From: Planctomyces sp. SH-PL62
Lineage (GTDB): Bacteria; Planctomycetota; Planctomycetia; Planctomycetales; Planctomycetaceae
Direction of reading: 5' to 3'
DNA: 61,970 nt
Assembly: GCA_945905295.1 (NCBI GenBank)
Contig: CAMDPX010000009.1
Coordinates: forward strand, 1 to 61,970
The first letter of the stretch is position 1, and each line of letters opens with the position of its first letter. A program made the position numbers and the translations under genes. Below, one piece after another: positions 1 to 11,700 of this stretch. The notes beneath the pieces are model-generated. The model saw only the letters and a list, made by a program, of their open reading frames with translations. It was not told where the DNA came from and made no database searches.

Positions 1-64
1 TGATCACAAGCTGAAGCTCTCCCCGTTCCTCGTCCGTCAATCGAACTACATATTTCTTGTGCAT
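1..64 (-). CDS. IS630-type transposase, N-terminal fragment cut by the window edge
   Basis: The complement strand reads MHKKYVVRLTDEERGELQLV from an ATG at 64-62, preceded by a strong AGGAGGTGG ribosome binding site at about 70-78. This matches the usual opening of IS630/Tc1-mariner-like transposases, where a short KKYxVxLTxEER segment leads into the helix-turn-helix DNA-binding domain. Only 21 codons are present, so the catalytic DDE domain and the terminal inverted repeats lie outside the window. It could be a complete element or a remnant. The identification rests on remembered family resemblance of a short stretch and is moderate. Confidence 0.6.
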   Translation of the reverse strand, partial: MHKKYVVRLTDEERGELQLVI

Positions 65-238
65 AGACCACCTCCTTGTGGTACACGCAGAGTCGTCGAA
101 TTCTCGATAAACTCCAACCCGAAGTTTTAGTCGTGACGCGGCACTAGGAATACGCGAGCGGCACGGTAGGATCATTGGGCCATTCGACCGTCCGAATCCT
201 GTCCTCCGGCCGCTTCCAGGCCATCACGAAAACTTGGC

Positions 239-3200
239 ATGAGCATCGCCCCACCTCTGCGTCTGTCTGTCGGCGTCGTTGATGCGAATGGGATTCCCGA
301 TCGCCGAATGATTGCTGGTCGCTACCAAGTTCTGCGTTCTCTGAAGCATGGCGATGACACGGAAACTCTGCTGGCCACCGATCTCACACGCGATACGAGC
401 GTGGTCATCAAGACGGCGGCGGCGGCCTCGTTCTCCGCTTCGGCTCGGATGCGGCTGGAGCATGAAGCCCACGTCCTCTCGCAAATTAAAAATGGGCTGT
501 TCTCGCCCTTGCTCGATTCCGGCACCGATGGGGATCAAGTCTTCCTGATCATGCCCTTCATTCCGGGCATCACGTTGCAGTCGCGCTTGCAGCGAGGTCC
601 GCTGCCGGTGATGGACACGATCACGCTGGGCCGTGCGCTGTTGAAATCGCTGAGTGCGGCCCATGCCAAGGACGTGCTGCACCGCGATGTCAAACCGGCC
701 AATGTGATCGTGAATGAAGAGTCTCCACTGCGCGAGGCGACGCTCATCGACTTTGGTCTGGCGCGGAGCACGAATCTGGATGCGAGTATTCGAGACCATT
801 GGGTCGGGACGGCGCAGTATCTGTCGCCCGAGGGGGCGGGTCTGCTCGATCAGGAAGTCACCGCATGTTCCGACTTGTACTCCGCGGGAATTGTGTTGTT
901 TGAGTGCCTCGCCGGCCGGCCACCGTTTCAGGGCAAGAGCGTCGGCGAAGTTTTGCGGCAGCACATGACAGTGCAAGTTCCCGAATTGCGGAGCATGGGA
1001 CTGCCGGTGCCGCGCGTGTTGGATGAAGTCATCCAGCGATTGCTGCGCAAAGATCCGCGCGACCGCTACCAAACGGCAGAGGCGGTGGTTGCGGACCTGA
1101 CCGTGATTGCGGAGGCGCTCGAACAAGGGGAGTCTGAACCGGCACTCGTCGTCGGATTGCACGATCGCCGTCAAACACTCACCGAACCTGCGTTCGTTGG
1201 CCGAGGCCAGGAATTGGCGGTGCTGAATTCTCAATTGAAACGGACGCAGGCGGGGCAAGGCGGACTGGTTCTGCTGGAAGCCGAATCAGGCGGCGGAAAA
1301 TCTCGTTTGCTCGCCGAATTTGCATTGCGCGGGACACAACAGGGAGCGTGGATTTTGCGAGGACAGGGCCTCGACCAAGCCGCTCAGCGCCCGTTCCAAC
1401 TGCTGACGGGAGTGGCCGAAGGATTGCTCGCAACAGCGCGCATGGAACCTGGACTCGATGAAAAAATCCGATTCGGATTGGGGGACCAACGGGAAGCTGC
1501 CTGCTCCGCTCTTCCGGAGTTGGCCAAGGTGTTTGGTTCCGCTGCCTTGGGTCATCTTGGCCCTGAGTCATTCGCGGAAACGCGCAGTGTGCAGGCGTTG
1601 GCCGCCTTTCTCGATGCGTTGGGAGCGACGAGTCGCCCTGTGCTCGTGTTGCTGGATGACTGCCAATGGGCGGACCAATTGACGCTCAAAGTCCTGAGCA
1701 ACTGGCAGCGCCGAACGACGACCGCCGAGCGTCCAGTTCTCCTGGTCGCAGCCTTCCGATCGGAGGAGGTTCCTGCAAACCATCTCCTGCGCACGCTGCA
1801 ATCGCTTGCTCATTTGAAGCTACCTGCGTTTCAGGCGGCCAACGTTCGCAAGCTGGTCGAATCGATGGCAGGACCGCTTCCCGATGAGGCGGTGGATGTC
1901 ATCGAACGCTTGGCCGAAGGCAGTCCGTTCATGGCATCGGCAGCGCTGCGCGGACTGGTGGAGTCGGGTGCCTTGGTTTCGGTGCCGTCGGGTTGGCGCG
2001 TCGAATCGCTGGCCATGACTGGTGTGCAGTCTTCCCGGCATGCCGCCGCGTTCCTCGTGCGCCGTATCGAATTGTTGCCAGAGACGACAATCAAGCTGCT
2101 CTCCGTCGGAGCGGTTTTGGGCAAGGAGTTTGATCTATTCACCGCGTCGAAGCTGGCTCGGCAAACTTCGGCGCAGGCGATTGCCGCGCTGCGCGAGGCT
2201 CAACAGCGCCACATCGTCTGGGCCAAAGCAACGGACGATCGATGCGCCTTCATTCACGACAAGCTCCGCCAGACTTTGCTGGATCGCTTGCCAGAGGACG
2301 AGCGCAGAGAATTGCATTTACTCGCAGCGCTCGACCTGGAAGCTCAGGCTCCTGAGCGCGTCTTCGATTTGGCTTACCATTTCGACGCCGCCGGAGAAAA
2401 CCAGCGAGCCTTATCCTACGCACTGTCTGCCGCTGAACAGGCAAGAACACAACACGCGCTGGAAGTTGCCGAAGAGCAGTATCGCATCGCAGAGCGTGGC
2501 GATTCCTCCGATGGGGCCATCCGTTATCGGATTGCTGAAGGGCTCGGAGATGCGCTGATGTTGCGCGGCCGCTATGTGGATGCCACCTCGCAGACCGAGG
2601 CAGCGCGCGAGCTGGCTGTTGGAGACGTCGCCAAAGCCCAAGTCGAAGGCAAGCTGGGTGAGTTGGCCTTCAAACGCGGCGATATGAAAACGGCGATGGA
2701 GGCCATCGAACGTGCTCTCGAACTGCTTGGTCACAAAGTGCCACGATGGTCGGTGTGGGTGCTGGTTCAATTGGGAAGAGAAGCGGTCGTGCAAGTTCTT
2801 CACACACTTTTTCCTGGCCTCTTCATGGCCCGGAAACCACTCAAAGGTGTGGAGAAGGAACTGTTGGTCCTGCGGCTCCACAATCGCCTCACCTACGCCT
2901 ATTGGTTCGGGCGGGGTCAGATCCCATGCCTTTGGACTCACTTGCGCGGCATGAATCTGGCGGAGCGTTATCCGGCCACATTGGAACTGGCACAGGCCTA
3001 TTCGACCCATGCTCCGGTGATGAGCTTGGTGGGATACTACAGCCGGGGGATCGCCTATGCCGGAAAATCGTTGGCCATTTGCAAGTCGATGGGAGATTTA
3101 TGGGGCCAGGGGCAAGCGTTTCATTTTGATGGCCTGGTTCTGTTTGTGGCCTCGCGATTCGCGGAATGTATTGAGAAGTGCCGAGAGGCCGTGCGACTGC

Positions 3201-6200
3201 TGCAACGAACGGGGGATGTCTGGGAAGTCAACATCGCGAGCGCTCATATTGCGAACTCGCTTTATCGCATGGGAGATCTCTCCGGTGCCGTTTCCGAGGC
3301 CAGGCGAATTCATGAATCGGGATTGGAACTGGGCGACATCCAGGCGATGGCAATCTGTCTCGACGTCTGGACGCTCGCATCGGGGGGCCAAGTCAACCCG
3401 GAGAAGTTGCAAGCCGAACTCCAACGACCACGCGCCGACGTTCAAGTGAGCGCCCAGGTGAGATTAGCCGAGGGCGTGCGGCTCTTCAGACTGGATCGCG
3501 TCGAAGAGGCTGCGGCCGCTTTCGAGGAAGGCTACCAACTCGCGGCCAAAGCGGGCGTCATCAACGCCTGGGTTCTTCCTCTGCGCTCGTGGCTCGCTTC
3601 GGCGTTGCGCAGGCAGGCTGAGAAGACTTCCCACTGGACGCCAAAACGTCGGGCCAAACTGTTAAGACACGCGAGCGCGGTTGCCAACAAGGCGGTCAAA
3701 GTCGCCCGCACGTTTCAAAACGACTTGCCGCATGCGCTGCGCGAAGCCGGACTCATCGCGGCGATGCAAGGCTCGCTCGGCCGGGCACGGCAATGTCTGG
3801 ACGAAAGCCTGGCGGTCGCGGAGCGCCAAGGAGCACGCTTTGAACATGCTCAGACATTGTTGGCTCGCGGGCGTGTCGGCATCGAAGTCGGTTGGCCGGG
3901 TGCTCAGGAAGAAGTGACGACTGCTCGCCAAGCCCTGCGTGCGCTGGGAGCGGATTTCGCTCTCGATGAGAAACAGACAACACAAGCCGCGCCCGCCAAG
4001 ACGGCGACGCTCTCGTTGGTCGATCGGTTCGACACTGTGCTCGATGCCGGCCGCAAGATCGCTTCGGCGTTGACTCGCAAGGCGATCTTCAAGGAAGTGC
4101 GTGAAGCGGCGTTTCGGCTGTTGCGCGGGGAACGCTGTCTGTTGCTGCAACTCCAGGGAGACGATGCCACCGAAGACCTCACGATGGTCTCTGGGGAGAT
4201 CGAAGCGGAATACAGCCGAGCGATGGCCGATCGGGCGCTCGCCACGGGAGAAGTCATCGTCTTCACCGACGGCCAGGCGGACGAGGAAGGCGCTCTATTG
4301 GCCGGCGTCCGCTCGGCTTTGTGCGCGCCGGTGTTTGTGCGCGGCAAGCCGGCGGGTTGCTTCTATGTGGATCACCGGCAGGTGAGTGGCTTGTTCCGAG
4401 AGGACGAGGAACGCTTGGCCGAGTTCATCGCCACCATTGCCGGTGCCGCTCTGGAGAACGCGGAAGGCTTCGCCGAGCTGCGGCTGTTGAATGAGACGTT
4501 GGAACAGCGCGTGGCAGAACGCACCGCGGCAGCCGAGGCACGAGCAAAGGAGCTCGCCGTTTCCAACGACGAATTGGAGCGGACCGCTGCCGAGCTGCGA
4601 CGATCCGAAGACGAACTGCGAGTCGCGAAGGACGCTGCCGAGAAAGCCAACCGGGCGAAGAGCGATTTCCTGGCCAATATGAGCCATGAAATCCGCACTC
4701 CGATGAATGGCATCATGGGGATGGCGGAGTTGGCGCTGCAAACTTCGCTGACGCACCAGCAGCACGAGTATCTGACTATCGTCATGCAATCGGCCGACGC
4801 GCTGCTGCGGTTGCTCAATGACATCCTCGACTTCTCCAAGGTGGAAGCCGGCAAGCTGGAGTTGGAGACGATCGACTTTCCGTTGCGCGACAGCCTGGGC
4901 GACGCCATGCACACGTTCGGGTTGCGGGCCGCTGAGAAGGGAGTGGAACTCACGTACCTCGTTCCGCCGGACGTGCCTGAAAACCTCGTCGGCGATCCGG
5001 GGCGGCTCCGTCAGATCATCATCAATCTGGTGGGCAATTCGCTGAAGTTCACCGAGCAGGGGGAGATCGTTGTCGCTGTCACCGTCGACCAACTTGATGA
5101 ATCGCAAGTCGATCTGCACTTCGTGGTCACGGACACCGGCATCGGGATTCCGATTGAGAAGCAGAAACAGATTTTTGAAGCGTTTAGCCAAGCCGACAGC
5201 TCGACGACGCGCCGTTACGGTGGCACCGGTTTGGGACTCACCATCTCGATGCAGTTGGTGAAACTCATGGGCGGACACCTTTGGGTCGAGAGCGAAGCTG
5301 GCAAGGGGAGCGAGTTTCATTTCACGGTTCGATTTGGACTCTCTCCAGACGCGCCGGCGCATTCGTGGCTGCGGCTCGAGAGTTTGGCTGACATGCCGGT
5401 GCTCGTGGTCGATGACAATCGCACCAACCGGCGCATCCTGGAAGACACGCTTACGAATTGGGGAATGCGTCCAATGATGGCCGACGATGGGCTCGTTGCG
5501 CTGGTTCAGTTAAACGACGCCTTGAATCGTGGCAAGCCGTTCCGGCTGGCGCTGTTGGACGTGATGATGCCGGACATGGATGGCTTCGAGGTTGCGGAGC
5601 GAATTCGGCAAGACTCGCGGTTGAACGATTGCGTGCTGGTCATGCTCTCGTCGGCTGGGCAGACGGAGAATTCGGTGCGTTGCCAAGAGCTGGGTGTCTC
5701 TCGATACCTCATCAAGCCGGTCAAGCAATCCGATCTGCGTGAAACGATTCTGCGAGTCCTCAGCGAGCAGGGAGAGCCGGGCCGAGCGACCCAAGCGACG
5801 ACGACACAGGCTGCCGAACCTCGACGATCACGGCGCATTCTGCTGGCCGAGGACGGGCTGGTGAACCAGCAAGTCGCGCGCGAGTTGCTGGAGTCGCGTG
5901 GGCATCAGGTCGTGGTGGTCAGCAACGGTCGCGAAGCGGTCGAGACGCTCGAGCGTGGGTCGTTTGATCTGGTGCTGATGGACGTGCAGATGCCCGAAAT
6001 GGATGGCTTCGAGGCGACCGCGGCCATTCGCAAAAAGGAACAAACCACCGGCAACCACCTGCAAATCGTCGCCATGACGGCACATGCCATGAAAGGGGAT
6101 CGCGAGCGCTGCCTGAAGGCGGGGATGGATGCCTATCTCTCCAAGCCGATCCAGTCCAAAACCCTGTATGAAATGGTCGAAGGCATCGCGGTTGTCGCCC

Positions 6201-6613
6201 GATCTGATCAGGAAGAATCGGTCGAATCCAGACCGTCCGAAGCGGCTGTGGAGTCGATCATGGACTGGAATGCCGCCGTGGACCGGGTCGGTGGGCGCGA
6301 GGATTTGCTCAAGCAGATGGCGGCGATCTTCTTCAAGGAAACCGACAAGCTGGTCCCGGCACTGCGCGAGGCGATCGACCAGCGGGACATGGTCAAAGTG
6401 CGGCGATTGGCCCATTCCATCAAAGGCTCGGCGTCTTGTTTTGCCGCCCCGTCGGCTGTGTCAGCGGCTGTGCGACTAGAATTCATGGGCCGGGACGACG
6501 ATCTGACGGGCGCGGACGAAGCCTACTCCGTGCTGGAACACGAGCTCAAAAGACTCAAACAAGCTTTGACGAAATTCGTGCCCAACGCGCAGCTTTCGGT
6601 GACGCCTAGGTAG
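239..6613 (+). CDS. Giant hybrid Ser/Thr kinase - AAA ATPase - TPR - GAF - histidine kinase - REC - REC - HPt
   Basis: This 2124-aa protein is predicted to combine eukaryotic-type and two-component signalling. Order seen: Ser/Thr kinase domain about residues 25-290 (Lys58, HRD 148-150, DFG 171-173, but no clear Gly-rich loop); an AAA/STAND-type ATPase with Walker A GGGKS near 350 and Walker B LLDD near 475; a helical TPR-like region about 750-1250; a GAF domain about 1290-1430; a coiled coil; a HisKA/HATPase histidine kinase with phospho-acceptor His1483; two receiver domains with Asp1774 and Asp1915; and an HPt domain with His2059. The kinase-ATPase-GAF front end resembles cyanobacterial and planctomycete multi-sensor kinases. 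There is no membrane segment, so it is probably cytoplasmic. The next gene (6776) encodes a REC-HATPase protein that is a plausible phosphorelay partner. The ligand is unknown. Confidence 0.95.
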   Translation: MSIAPPLRLSVGVVDANGIPDRRMIAGRYQVLRSLKHGDDTETLLATDLTRDTSVVIKTAAAASFSASARMRLEHEAHVLSQIKNGLFSPLLDSGTDGDQVFLIMPFIPGITLQSRLQRGPLPVMDTITLGRALLKSLSAAHAKDVLHRDVKPANVIVNEESPLREATLIDFGLARSTNLDASIRDHWVGTAQYLSPEGAGLLDQEVTACSDLYSAGIVLFECLAGRPPFQGKSVGEVLRQHMTVQVPELRSMGLPVPRVLDEVIQRLLRKDPRDRYQTAEAVVADLTVIAEALEQGESEPALVVGLHDRRQTLTEPAFVGRGQELAVLNSQLKRTQAGQGGLVLLEAESGGGKSRLLAEFALRGTQQGAWILRGQGLDQAAQRPFQLLTGVAEGLLATARMEPGLDEKIRFGLGDQREAACSALPELAKVFGSAALGHLGPESFAETRSVQALAAFLDALGATSRPVLVLLDDCQWADQLTLKVLSNWQRRTTTAERPVLLVAAFRSEEVPANHLLRTLQSLAHLKLPAFQAANVRKLVESMAGPLPDEAVDVIERLAEGSPFMASAALRGLVESGALVSVPSGWRVESLAMTGVQSSRHAAAFLVRRIELLPETTIKLLSVGAVLGKEFDLFTASKLARQTSAQAIAALREAQQRHIVWAKATDDRCAFIHDKLRQTLLDRLPEDERRELHLLAALDLEAQAPERVFDLAYHFDAAGENQRALSYALSAAEQARTQHALEVAEEQYRIAERGDSSDGAIRYRIAEGLGDALMLRGRYVDATSQTEAARELAVGDVAKAQVEGKLGELAFKRGDMKTAMEAIERALELLGHKVPRWSVWVLVQLGREAVVQVLHTLFPGLFMARKPLKGVEKELLVLRLHNRLTYAYWFGRGQIPCLWTHLRGMNLAERYPATLELAQAYSTHAPVMSLVGYYSRGIAYAGKSLAICKSMGDLWGQGQAFHFDGLVLFVASRFAECIEKCREAVRLLQRTGDVWEVNIASAHIANSLYRMGDLSGAVSEARRIHESGLELGDIQAMAICLDVWTLASGGQVNPEKLQAELQRPRADVQVSAQVRLAEGVRLFRLDRVEEAAAAFEEGYQLAAKAGVINAWVLPLRSWLASALRRQAEKTSHWTPKRRAKLLRHASAVANKAVKVARTFQNDLPHALREAGLIAAMQGSLGRARQCLDESLAVAERQGARFEHAQTLLARGRVGIEVGWPGAQEEVTTARQALRALGADFALDEKQTTQAAPAKTATLSLVDRFDTVLDAGRKIASALTRKAIFKEVREAAFRLLRGERCLLLQLQGDDATEDLTMVSGEIEAEYSRAMADRALATGEVIVFTDGQADEEGALLAGVRSALCAPVFVRGKPAGCFYVDHRQVSGLFREDEERLAEFIATIAGAALENAEGFAELRLLNETLEQRVAERTAAAEARAKELAVSNDELERTAAELRRSEDELRVAKDAAEKANRAKSDFLANMSHEIRTPMNGIMGMAELALQTSLTHQQHEYLTIVMQSADALLRLLNDILDFSKVEAGKLELETIDFPLRDSLGDAMHTFGLRAAEKGVELTYLVPPDVPENLVGDPGRLRQIIINLVGNSLKFTEQGEIVVAVTVDQLDESQVDLHFVVTDTGIGIPIEKQKQIFEAFSQADSSTTRRYGGTGLGLTISMQLVKLMGGHLWVESEAGKGSEFHFTVRFGLSPDAPAHSWLRLESLADMPVLVVDDNRTNRRILEDTLTNWGMRPMMADDGLVALVQLNDALNRGKPFRLALLDVMMPDMDGFEVAERIRQDSRLNDCVLVMLSSAGQTENSVRCQELGVSRYLIKPVKQSDLRETILRVLSEQGEPGRATQATTTQAAEPRRSRRILLAEDGLVNQQVARELLESRGHQVVVVSNGREAVETLERGSFDLVLMDVQMPEMDGFEATAAIRKKEQTTGNHLQIVAMTAHAMKGDRERCLKAGMDAYLSKPIQSKTLYEMVEGIAVVARSDQEESVESRPSEAAVESIMDWNAAVDRVGGREDLLKQMAAIFFKETDKLVPALREAIDQRDMVKVRRLAHSIKGSASCFAAPSAVSAAVRLEFMGRDDDLTGADEAYSVLEHELKRLKQALTKFVPNAQLSVTPR

Positions 6614-6662
6614 TGATAGAGTGTTGGTGTGAATGGTGAGCGTTTTTTGCACGCATGTTTTG

Positions 6663-6730
6663 GCGAGCGGGGCGGCGTCAGCCCCCGGTGGATCGACCCC
6701 AGACCGGGGGGCTGACGCCGCTCCGCTCGC
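6663..6730. repeat. Palindromic intergenic repeat (GCGAGCGG...CCGCTCGC type)
   Basis: Two near-perfect inverted arms of about 27 nt surround a short centre between two co-directional genes. No T-run follows, so it is not a standard intrinsic terminator. A single degenerate arm of the same sequence type lies at 61811-61840, exactly where the alpha-2-macroglobulin gene breaks. Confidence 0.85.
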
Positions 6731-6775
6731 CTGTAACGTTTTGGGTGGTGGCTTCGCCGTCTTAGGAATCGCAAC

Positions 6776-7663
6776 ATGCAAACCGTCTTGGTAGTCGATG
6801 ACGTCACGCTAGACCGGCACCTGGTGGGTGCTCTGATCGAAGAGCATGCCGGCTGGTCGGCTGTGTTTGCCGAGGATGGCCGGGATGCTCTGGCGCTGAT
6901 CAAGTTGCAGGTTCCCGATGTGGTCCTGACCGACTTGCAGATGCCGGAAATGAACGGCCTGGAGTTGGTCGAGGCGATTCGCCGCGACTACTCGTATCTG
7001 CCGGTCATCCTGATGACCGCACACGGCAGCGAGGAGATTGCCGTCACCGCGCTCAAAGCGGGTGCCGCCAGTTACGTCCCCAAACGAGATCTGGCGCGCG
7101 ACTTGATCCCGACCACTCAAAAAGTGCTCGACATGGCCCGGACCACCCGGAACCAGCAGCAGATTTTGGAATGCCTGATCGAAACCGAATTTCGCTTTCT
7201 GTTGTCCAATGACCCGCATCGCGTTCAGCCGCTCATCAATCATCTTCAGGATCACCTGACGATGATGAACCTGGTGGATAAGGCCGGCCTGATCCGCGTG
7301 GGGACCGCTCTGCACGAGTGCCTCATCAATGCGATGGAGCACGGCAACCTCGAACTCACTTCTGACTTGCGCGAGAGCGAGCACTCGAAGGCCTACCGGA
7401 ACCTCGTCGACGAACGCCGCCAACTGCAACCCTATCGCGATCGGCATGTGCTCGTCACCGCCCGCTTCTCCCGCGAGCAAGCGGCGTTTGTGATTCGTGA
7501 CGACGGCCGCGGCTTCGATCCCTCCAAGTTGCCCGATCCGAGGGATCCGGCCAACTTGCAAAAGTGCAGCGGGCGCGGCCTGTTCTTGATCCGCACTTTT
7601 ATGGACGAGGTGCGTTTCAACGACACCGGTAACGAAATCACGATGATCAAGCGGCGTCACTGA
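6776..7663 (+). CDS. Response regulator with C-terminal HATPase (anti-sigma-factor-kinase-like) domain
   Basis: The 295-aa protein has an N-terminal receiver domain (about 1-120; acidic pocket Asp8-Asp9, phospho-acceptor Asp53, Thr-Ala and Lys downstream). Its C-terminal GHKL ATPase domain (about 150-295) shows an N-box ECLINAMEHG, a DDGRGFDP G1 box and a GRGLFLI G2 box. That form of HATPase, without a HisKA domain, is typical of RsbW/SpoIIAB-like serine kinases rather than histidine kinases. It follows the giant kinase by 162 bp, separated by a palindromic repeat, and could take phosphate from its HPt domain. Output through partner-switching on an anti-sigma antagonist is an inference; no STAS protein is seen nearby. 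Confidence 0.93.
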   Translation: MQTVLVVDDVTLDRHLVGALIEEHAGWSAVFAEDGRDALALIKLQVPDVVLTDLQMPEMNGLELVEAIRRDYSYLPVILMTAHGSEEIAVTALKAGAASYVPKRDLARDLIPTTQKVLDMARTTRNQQQILECLIETEFRFLLSNDPHRVQPLINHLQDHLTMMNLVDKAGLIRVGTALHECLINAMEHGNLELTSDLRESEHSKAYRNLVDERRQLQPYRDRHVLVTARFSREQAAFVIRDDGRGFDPSKLPDPRDPANLQKCSGRGLFLIRTFMDEVRFNDTGNEITMIKRRH

Positions 7664-7685
7664 GATCGTGAGCCGTGCTCATTTT

Positions 7686-7745
7686 GTAGGACGGACAATC
7701 CTGTCCGTCATGAGCCTTGAGGACGGACAGGATTGTCCGTCCTAC
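7686..7745. repeat. Palindromic repeat (GTAGGACGGACAATCC type)
   Basis: Arms of about 25 nt, GTAGGACGGACAATCCTGTC and its reverse complement, flank a 12-nt centre. It occupies the gap between the convergent genes ending at 7663 and 7776. It may act as a bidirectional hairpin, but there is no T-tract. Confidence 0.9.
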
Positions 7746-7775
7746 GTTTATTTGGTCGCGAGCACCGGTCTGGCG

Positions 7776-8768
7776 TTACCGCTTATTCTTCTCATTGCGA
7801 CCCTTTGGCCAGGCGATCTCGTAGAGAGAGCGGTCTTCGCTGACCAACAGCAGACGATCGCCGTCCCACTCGCAGCCTTCGATTTGTGTTGGTGCGAAGC
7901 GGACCATGCGGGCGAGCCGGCGGTCGAGCTGTTGGAAGTCTTCGTCGGCGCGAAGTTCAAACAGCCACGCTCGGTCATAGGTGCAGAGCGCGAGCCGGTC
8001 GCGATCAGGTGTCAGAGCCGCGCCGGTGATGCGCGTGGCGGAAACCGTCCCCAGAGTCCGCAGCGGCACGGGCTTCGAGCTCCGTGCGGTTTCATTCGCT
8101 TTCAACGGCAGAGCAAAAACTGGTGCGGGCGATTCGCGAACTTTGCCGAACAGCAACAGCGTGTCCTTCGTGTGGACAACACCTTCGACGTCGTGCGCTT
8201 GATCGGGAAACAGGAAGTGCTGCTGGCGTTCGATGGCGAGTTCACGCGGTTCGTCCGGCTCAGTCACCGGTTTTGCGCGCGGATCGGGTTCGCGCACGAT
8301 GTCGATCCAGCGCGTCTTCAGCGGTCCGCCGGGCAAGTTGTTGCCGACGTCGCAGACATACAACCGGCCGCTGTCGTCCGTCTCAATGGATTCCCAATCG
8401 AGATTGACTGCTCCCTTCACGCGATACGTCGCCAGCAGTTCGCCGGTACGCGTGATCGCAAACAAGAGCGGCGCGTTGCCGGAATCGGAGTGCGTCCAGA
8501 ACACACCCTCATGCTGCCGGCTTTTGCAGAGACCAGAGGCTTCACGAATCGACTCCGGCAATCGCCCGACGACTTTGAGCGCGGGGGCGGGTTCCTCGGC
8601 TTGGATCACGCCACCAACCGCCATGAAGAGCGAGATGGCCAGAAGCGGTTTGAATCGCGTAGCCACGTTCGCCAGAACGTGGGCTAACCGGCGGAAACCC
8701 CACGTTCTGGCGAACGTGGCTACGACGCAACCGGGTTTTGAAACTGTCTCTGATCCCATGCGTTTCAC
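7776..8768 (-). CDS. Secreted hypothetical beta-propeller-like protein
   Basis: I do not recognise a named family with certainty. The mature part ([20 protein letters not shown], then [20 protein letters not shown] and [19 protein letters not shown]) resembles SdiA-regulated/esterase-like propeller proteins that report strand-wise DxxGxLY motifs. A hydrophobic stretch ending [10 protein letters not shown], about residues 42-58, looks like a signal peptide. The GTG start at 8768 has a GGAG site 7 nt upstream and overlaps the TGA of the upstream kinase gene, implying translational coupling. About 22 codons between this start and the signal core are encoded by the palindromic repeat at 8658-8724, giving an unusually long n-region; an internal ATG (MAVGG) is the alternative start but lacks a visible ribosome binding site. 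Confidence 0.75.
   Translation of the reverse strand: MKRMGSETVSKPGCVVATFARTWGFRRLAHVLANVATRFKPLLAISLFMAVGGVIQAEEPAPALKVVGRLPESIREASGLCKSRQHEGVFWTHSDSGNAPLLFAITRTGELLATYRVKGAVNLDWESIETDDSGRLYVCDVGNNLPGGPLKTRWIDIVREPDPRAKPVTEPDEPRELAIERQQHFLFPDQAHDVEGVVHTKDTLLLFGKVRESPAPVFALPLKANETARSSKPVPLRTLGTVSATRITGAALTPDRDRLALCTYDRAWLFELRADEDFQQLDRRLARMVRFAPTQIEGCEWDGDRLLLVSEDRSLYEIAWPKGRNEKNKR
8658..8724. repeat. Palindromic repeat inside a coding 5' end (CGTAGCCACGTTCGCC type)
   Basis: Perfect 25-nt arms, CGTAGCCACGTTCGCCAGAA... and the reverse complement, surround a 17-nt centre. The element lies in frame within the predicted N-terminal leader of the 7776-8768 gene. Confidence 0.9.
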
Positions 8769-11700
8769 TTGGCCGCTCCAGACTTCACGAGTTGGTCGAA
8801 TTCAGCGACGGACAGCGTGCGCCACGAGCCGTCGGGTTGCTCGACGGTGTAGCGCAATTGATTTTCCAAATCGGGTGACAACAGCGAACGCTGGCCGCCG
8901 GCGGTGAAGGCCACCGTGCCGAAGTCGCCGGTGGTGCTCAGGCTTCCCAACTGGCGGCCATCGGGGAACGAGCACAGGCGGATGATGCCGTCGTCGTTAG
9001 CAAGGGCGATGCGTTGTCCATCGGGAGACCACGCCACGTAATTCGGCGGGCTGCGACCGTGCGACCATTCGTGGTCCAGACGGTCTCCGGTCCAGACGCG
9101 AATGCGCTGGTCCCACGCACTCGTGAGAAGTTGCCGGCCGTCGCGGCTCCACGCCAAGTCTTGGATGCCGGAGGGTTGCTTTGGCTCCGGCAGGCGACGC
9201 CCGGTCTCGTCGAACAGCACCAGCATGTCGTCACTCCGCACCGCCAACCGATCGCCATTCGACGACCAACGGACGCGCAGGCTGTACGAGGAGGCCGGCA
9301 GCGGAATCTCACGTGAGTCGCCCGTTTCGAGATTCCACAGCACGAGCTGCGGCTGCCGGCCGACCGCTGCGATTTGTCTTCCATCGGGAGACCAATCGAG
9401 CGCCAGGAGTTGTCGCGGTTCCTTCGGCGACAGCATCGCACCGGCGCGGCCGTCGAGATTCCACAAGCGGATGCTGCCATCTTCACCGCATGAGGCCAGT
9501 TGTGAGCCGTCTGGTTTCCAAGTCACGCCGCGAACATCGGCCGTGTGGCCCGGCAGTTCGAGTCCCACGCGGCCGTCGGGCTTCCAGAGCCGCACGATCC
9601 GATCGGTGGACGCCGCCGCCAGCCAATCTCCTTTCGGCGACCAGCAAACGTGAGCGTTCCAACCGACCCTGCGTTCGCCGCGCTGGACCGCGTTCGAGTC
9701 CGGACGCCACCACAACAGTGTTCGATCGCCGGTCGCCGCCGCCAGCGTTTGGCCATCGGGACTCCAATGCAGTGACGAGACCCACCCGTGCGTTTGTGAG
9801 ATCATGCGGACCCGCTGCGAATCCACCTCCACCATTCGCATCTGCAAGTCGTGGCCGCGAGTCACCCAGTGTTTGCCATCCGCGGTGATCGACATTCGAT
9901 TTGCGTCCAACGCCGGGATCGTACCGTTCTTCTCCAGCCGGCCATCGCGTAGCGTGAAGAGGTGTCCGGTGTTGAAATCAATTGCCGCCAGTCCACCGCC
10001 GCGCGTCGCGAACTTCACATCGAAGTAAGTGACCGGCTCGGCCGGGCCGTCGAAGGTTTGTTCCCACGTCGTCGTGTCCCACACGCGGAGCAAGCCGTTG
10101 GTTCCGACGGCCACCAGCCAGCGACCATCGGGACTGACGGCAAGCTGACTCAAACGCTGCGGGTCGAGATCCAACGTGCGTTGTGGTTCGAGTGCGGGGA
10201 GCGACCAGATATGGATGCTCGGCTGATCCCACACGGCCGTGGCGAGCCAACGATTCTGCCCGTCCCACGCCGTGATCGCCGGGGGATGGGCCATCGTCTT
10301 GCGGAGCACCAACTTCCCATCGGCCCGCAGCAGCAACACGTCTGACCAAGAGTCGCGAACCAGCAGTTGTTGGCTGTCGGGGCTCCAGGTGACCAACATC
10401 AAGTCGATGCCGAGACGACGTGACCAGAGTTTGCGGCGTGTGGCCACATCGAACACGGTGACGCGACGATCCCAGCCGCCAACCGCCAGCTTGGTTCCAT
10501 CCGGAGACAGCGCCAGCGCGGCCGCCGGTCGTTCATTCAACGGCGTCAGCGCGAGCACTTCGCCCGACTTGCCATCGAGCCACCGCAGCGCGCCGTCCAC
10601 GCCCGCATACACGACGACGTTTCCATCGGGCGTGATCGCCGGCCCGGCCATGACGGAGCTATGTGCCCACCACGCCTGCCAGCGTCCCGCGCCAGGTAGC
10701 GGCGCGGGATGACCCACTAAGCCATGACGAAACGGCTCGACGCTCGGCTTCCACGGCCAAATGATTTTGGCGGTCAGCCGCGATAACGGCGCGACGTTGA
10801 GCTGCGCCGGTTCGATGCGCAACGATGGCTCGTCCGTTTCCAAGCGCAGCCGAATCGTTGCGGCGGGCAGCGTCAGTTCTTGAGAGGCTTCGATCGACAC
10901 GGTTTCCGGAGGTTGACCGTCTCTTTCCAAGATGACTTTCAGCGGTTGAGGCCATTCGGATTCGATGCGCACAATTCCTTGCTTCTCGTCCAACAGTTTG
11001 AGGTCGGCCGTCGCGCGTTCGGCGACTTTCGGATTCGCCTCGCGCAAGCTGGCGGCGAGCTTCAGCAAGTCTGTGGCTGGGCCGGGCTGATTCAATCGCA
11101 GCGCGCGGTGACCCATGATGTAGGCCGATGACGCGCGCAGTTCCGGCGGCAGCGTGGGAGCCAGCGCGCCCCAGCCGAGGAACCCAAAGCTCCCTTTCCA
11201 CGTCAGCCCGAACTGCACCAATTGCGCCGAAGTGAACGTGCCGTCGAAGACCGCGCCAAGCAACACCTTGCGAGCCACATCCGCGGCGATCTCACCTTGT
11301 CCGTCTTCATACACCTCACCGAACGCGTTGCGGCGGATGAACTCGCCGCCGCAAAGCACAGCGGGTGATTGCACCCGCTCGCGCATCGTGATGAGATCGA
11401 AGGCGTACCGCTTGGCCCATTCGCGGCCGCTTGGCGTGCGCCAAGCGTTGCGAAGAGCGGCCTCCATCGACACCGGATTGACCGCCGCACGCACAAACGT
11501 GCCGATCGGTCCCAAGCCTCCCAGTGAATCGAGTGCCTTCATGATTCGGTCGACCTCCGGCTGCATCGGCTGATCCGTCAGTGAGCCAAGGACCACAAAA
11601 TCATTGAAGCCGGAAGTCGTCACGGGCATGTCCACAAATGCGGTTCGCAAGCGATGAAAGGCTTCCGTCCAGAGTCGCAGAGCTTCACCCGGAGCGCCAC

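Noticed and set aside
224-1258. 344-aa minus-strand ORF opposite the giant kinase
   Set aside because: Antisense shadow of a clear kinase domain; Arg/Gln/His-rich composition and no family features.
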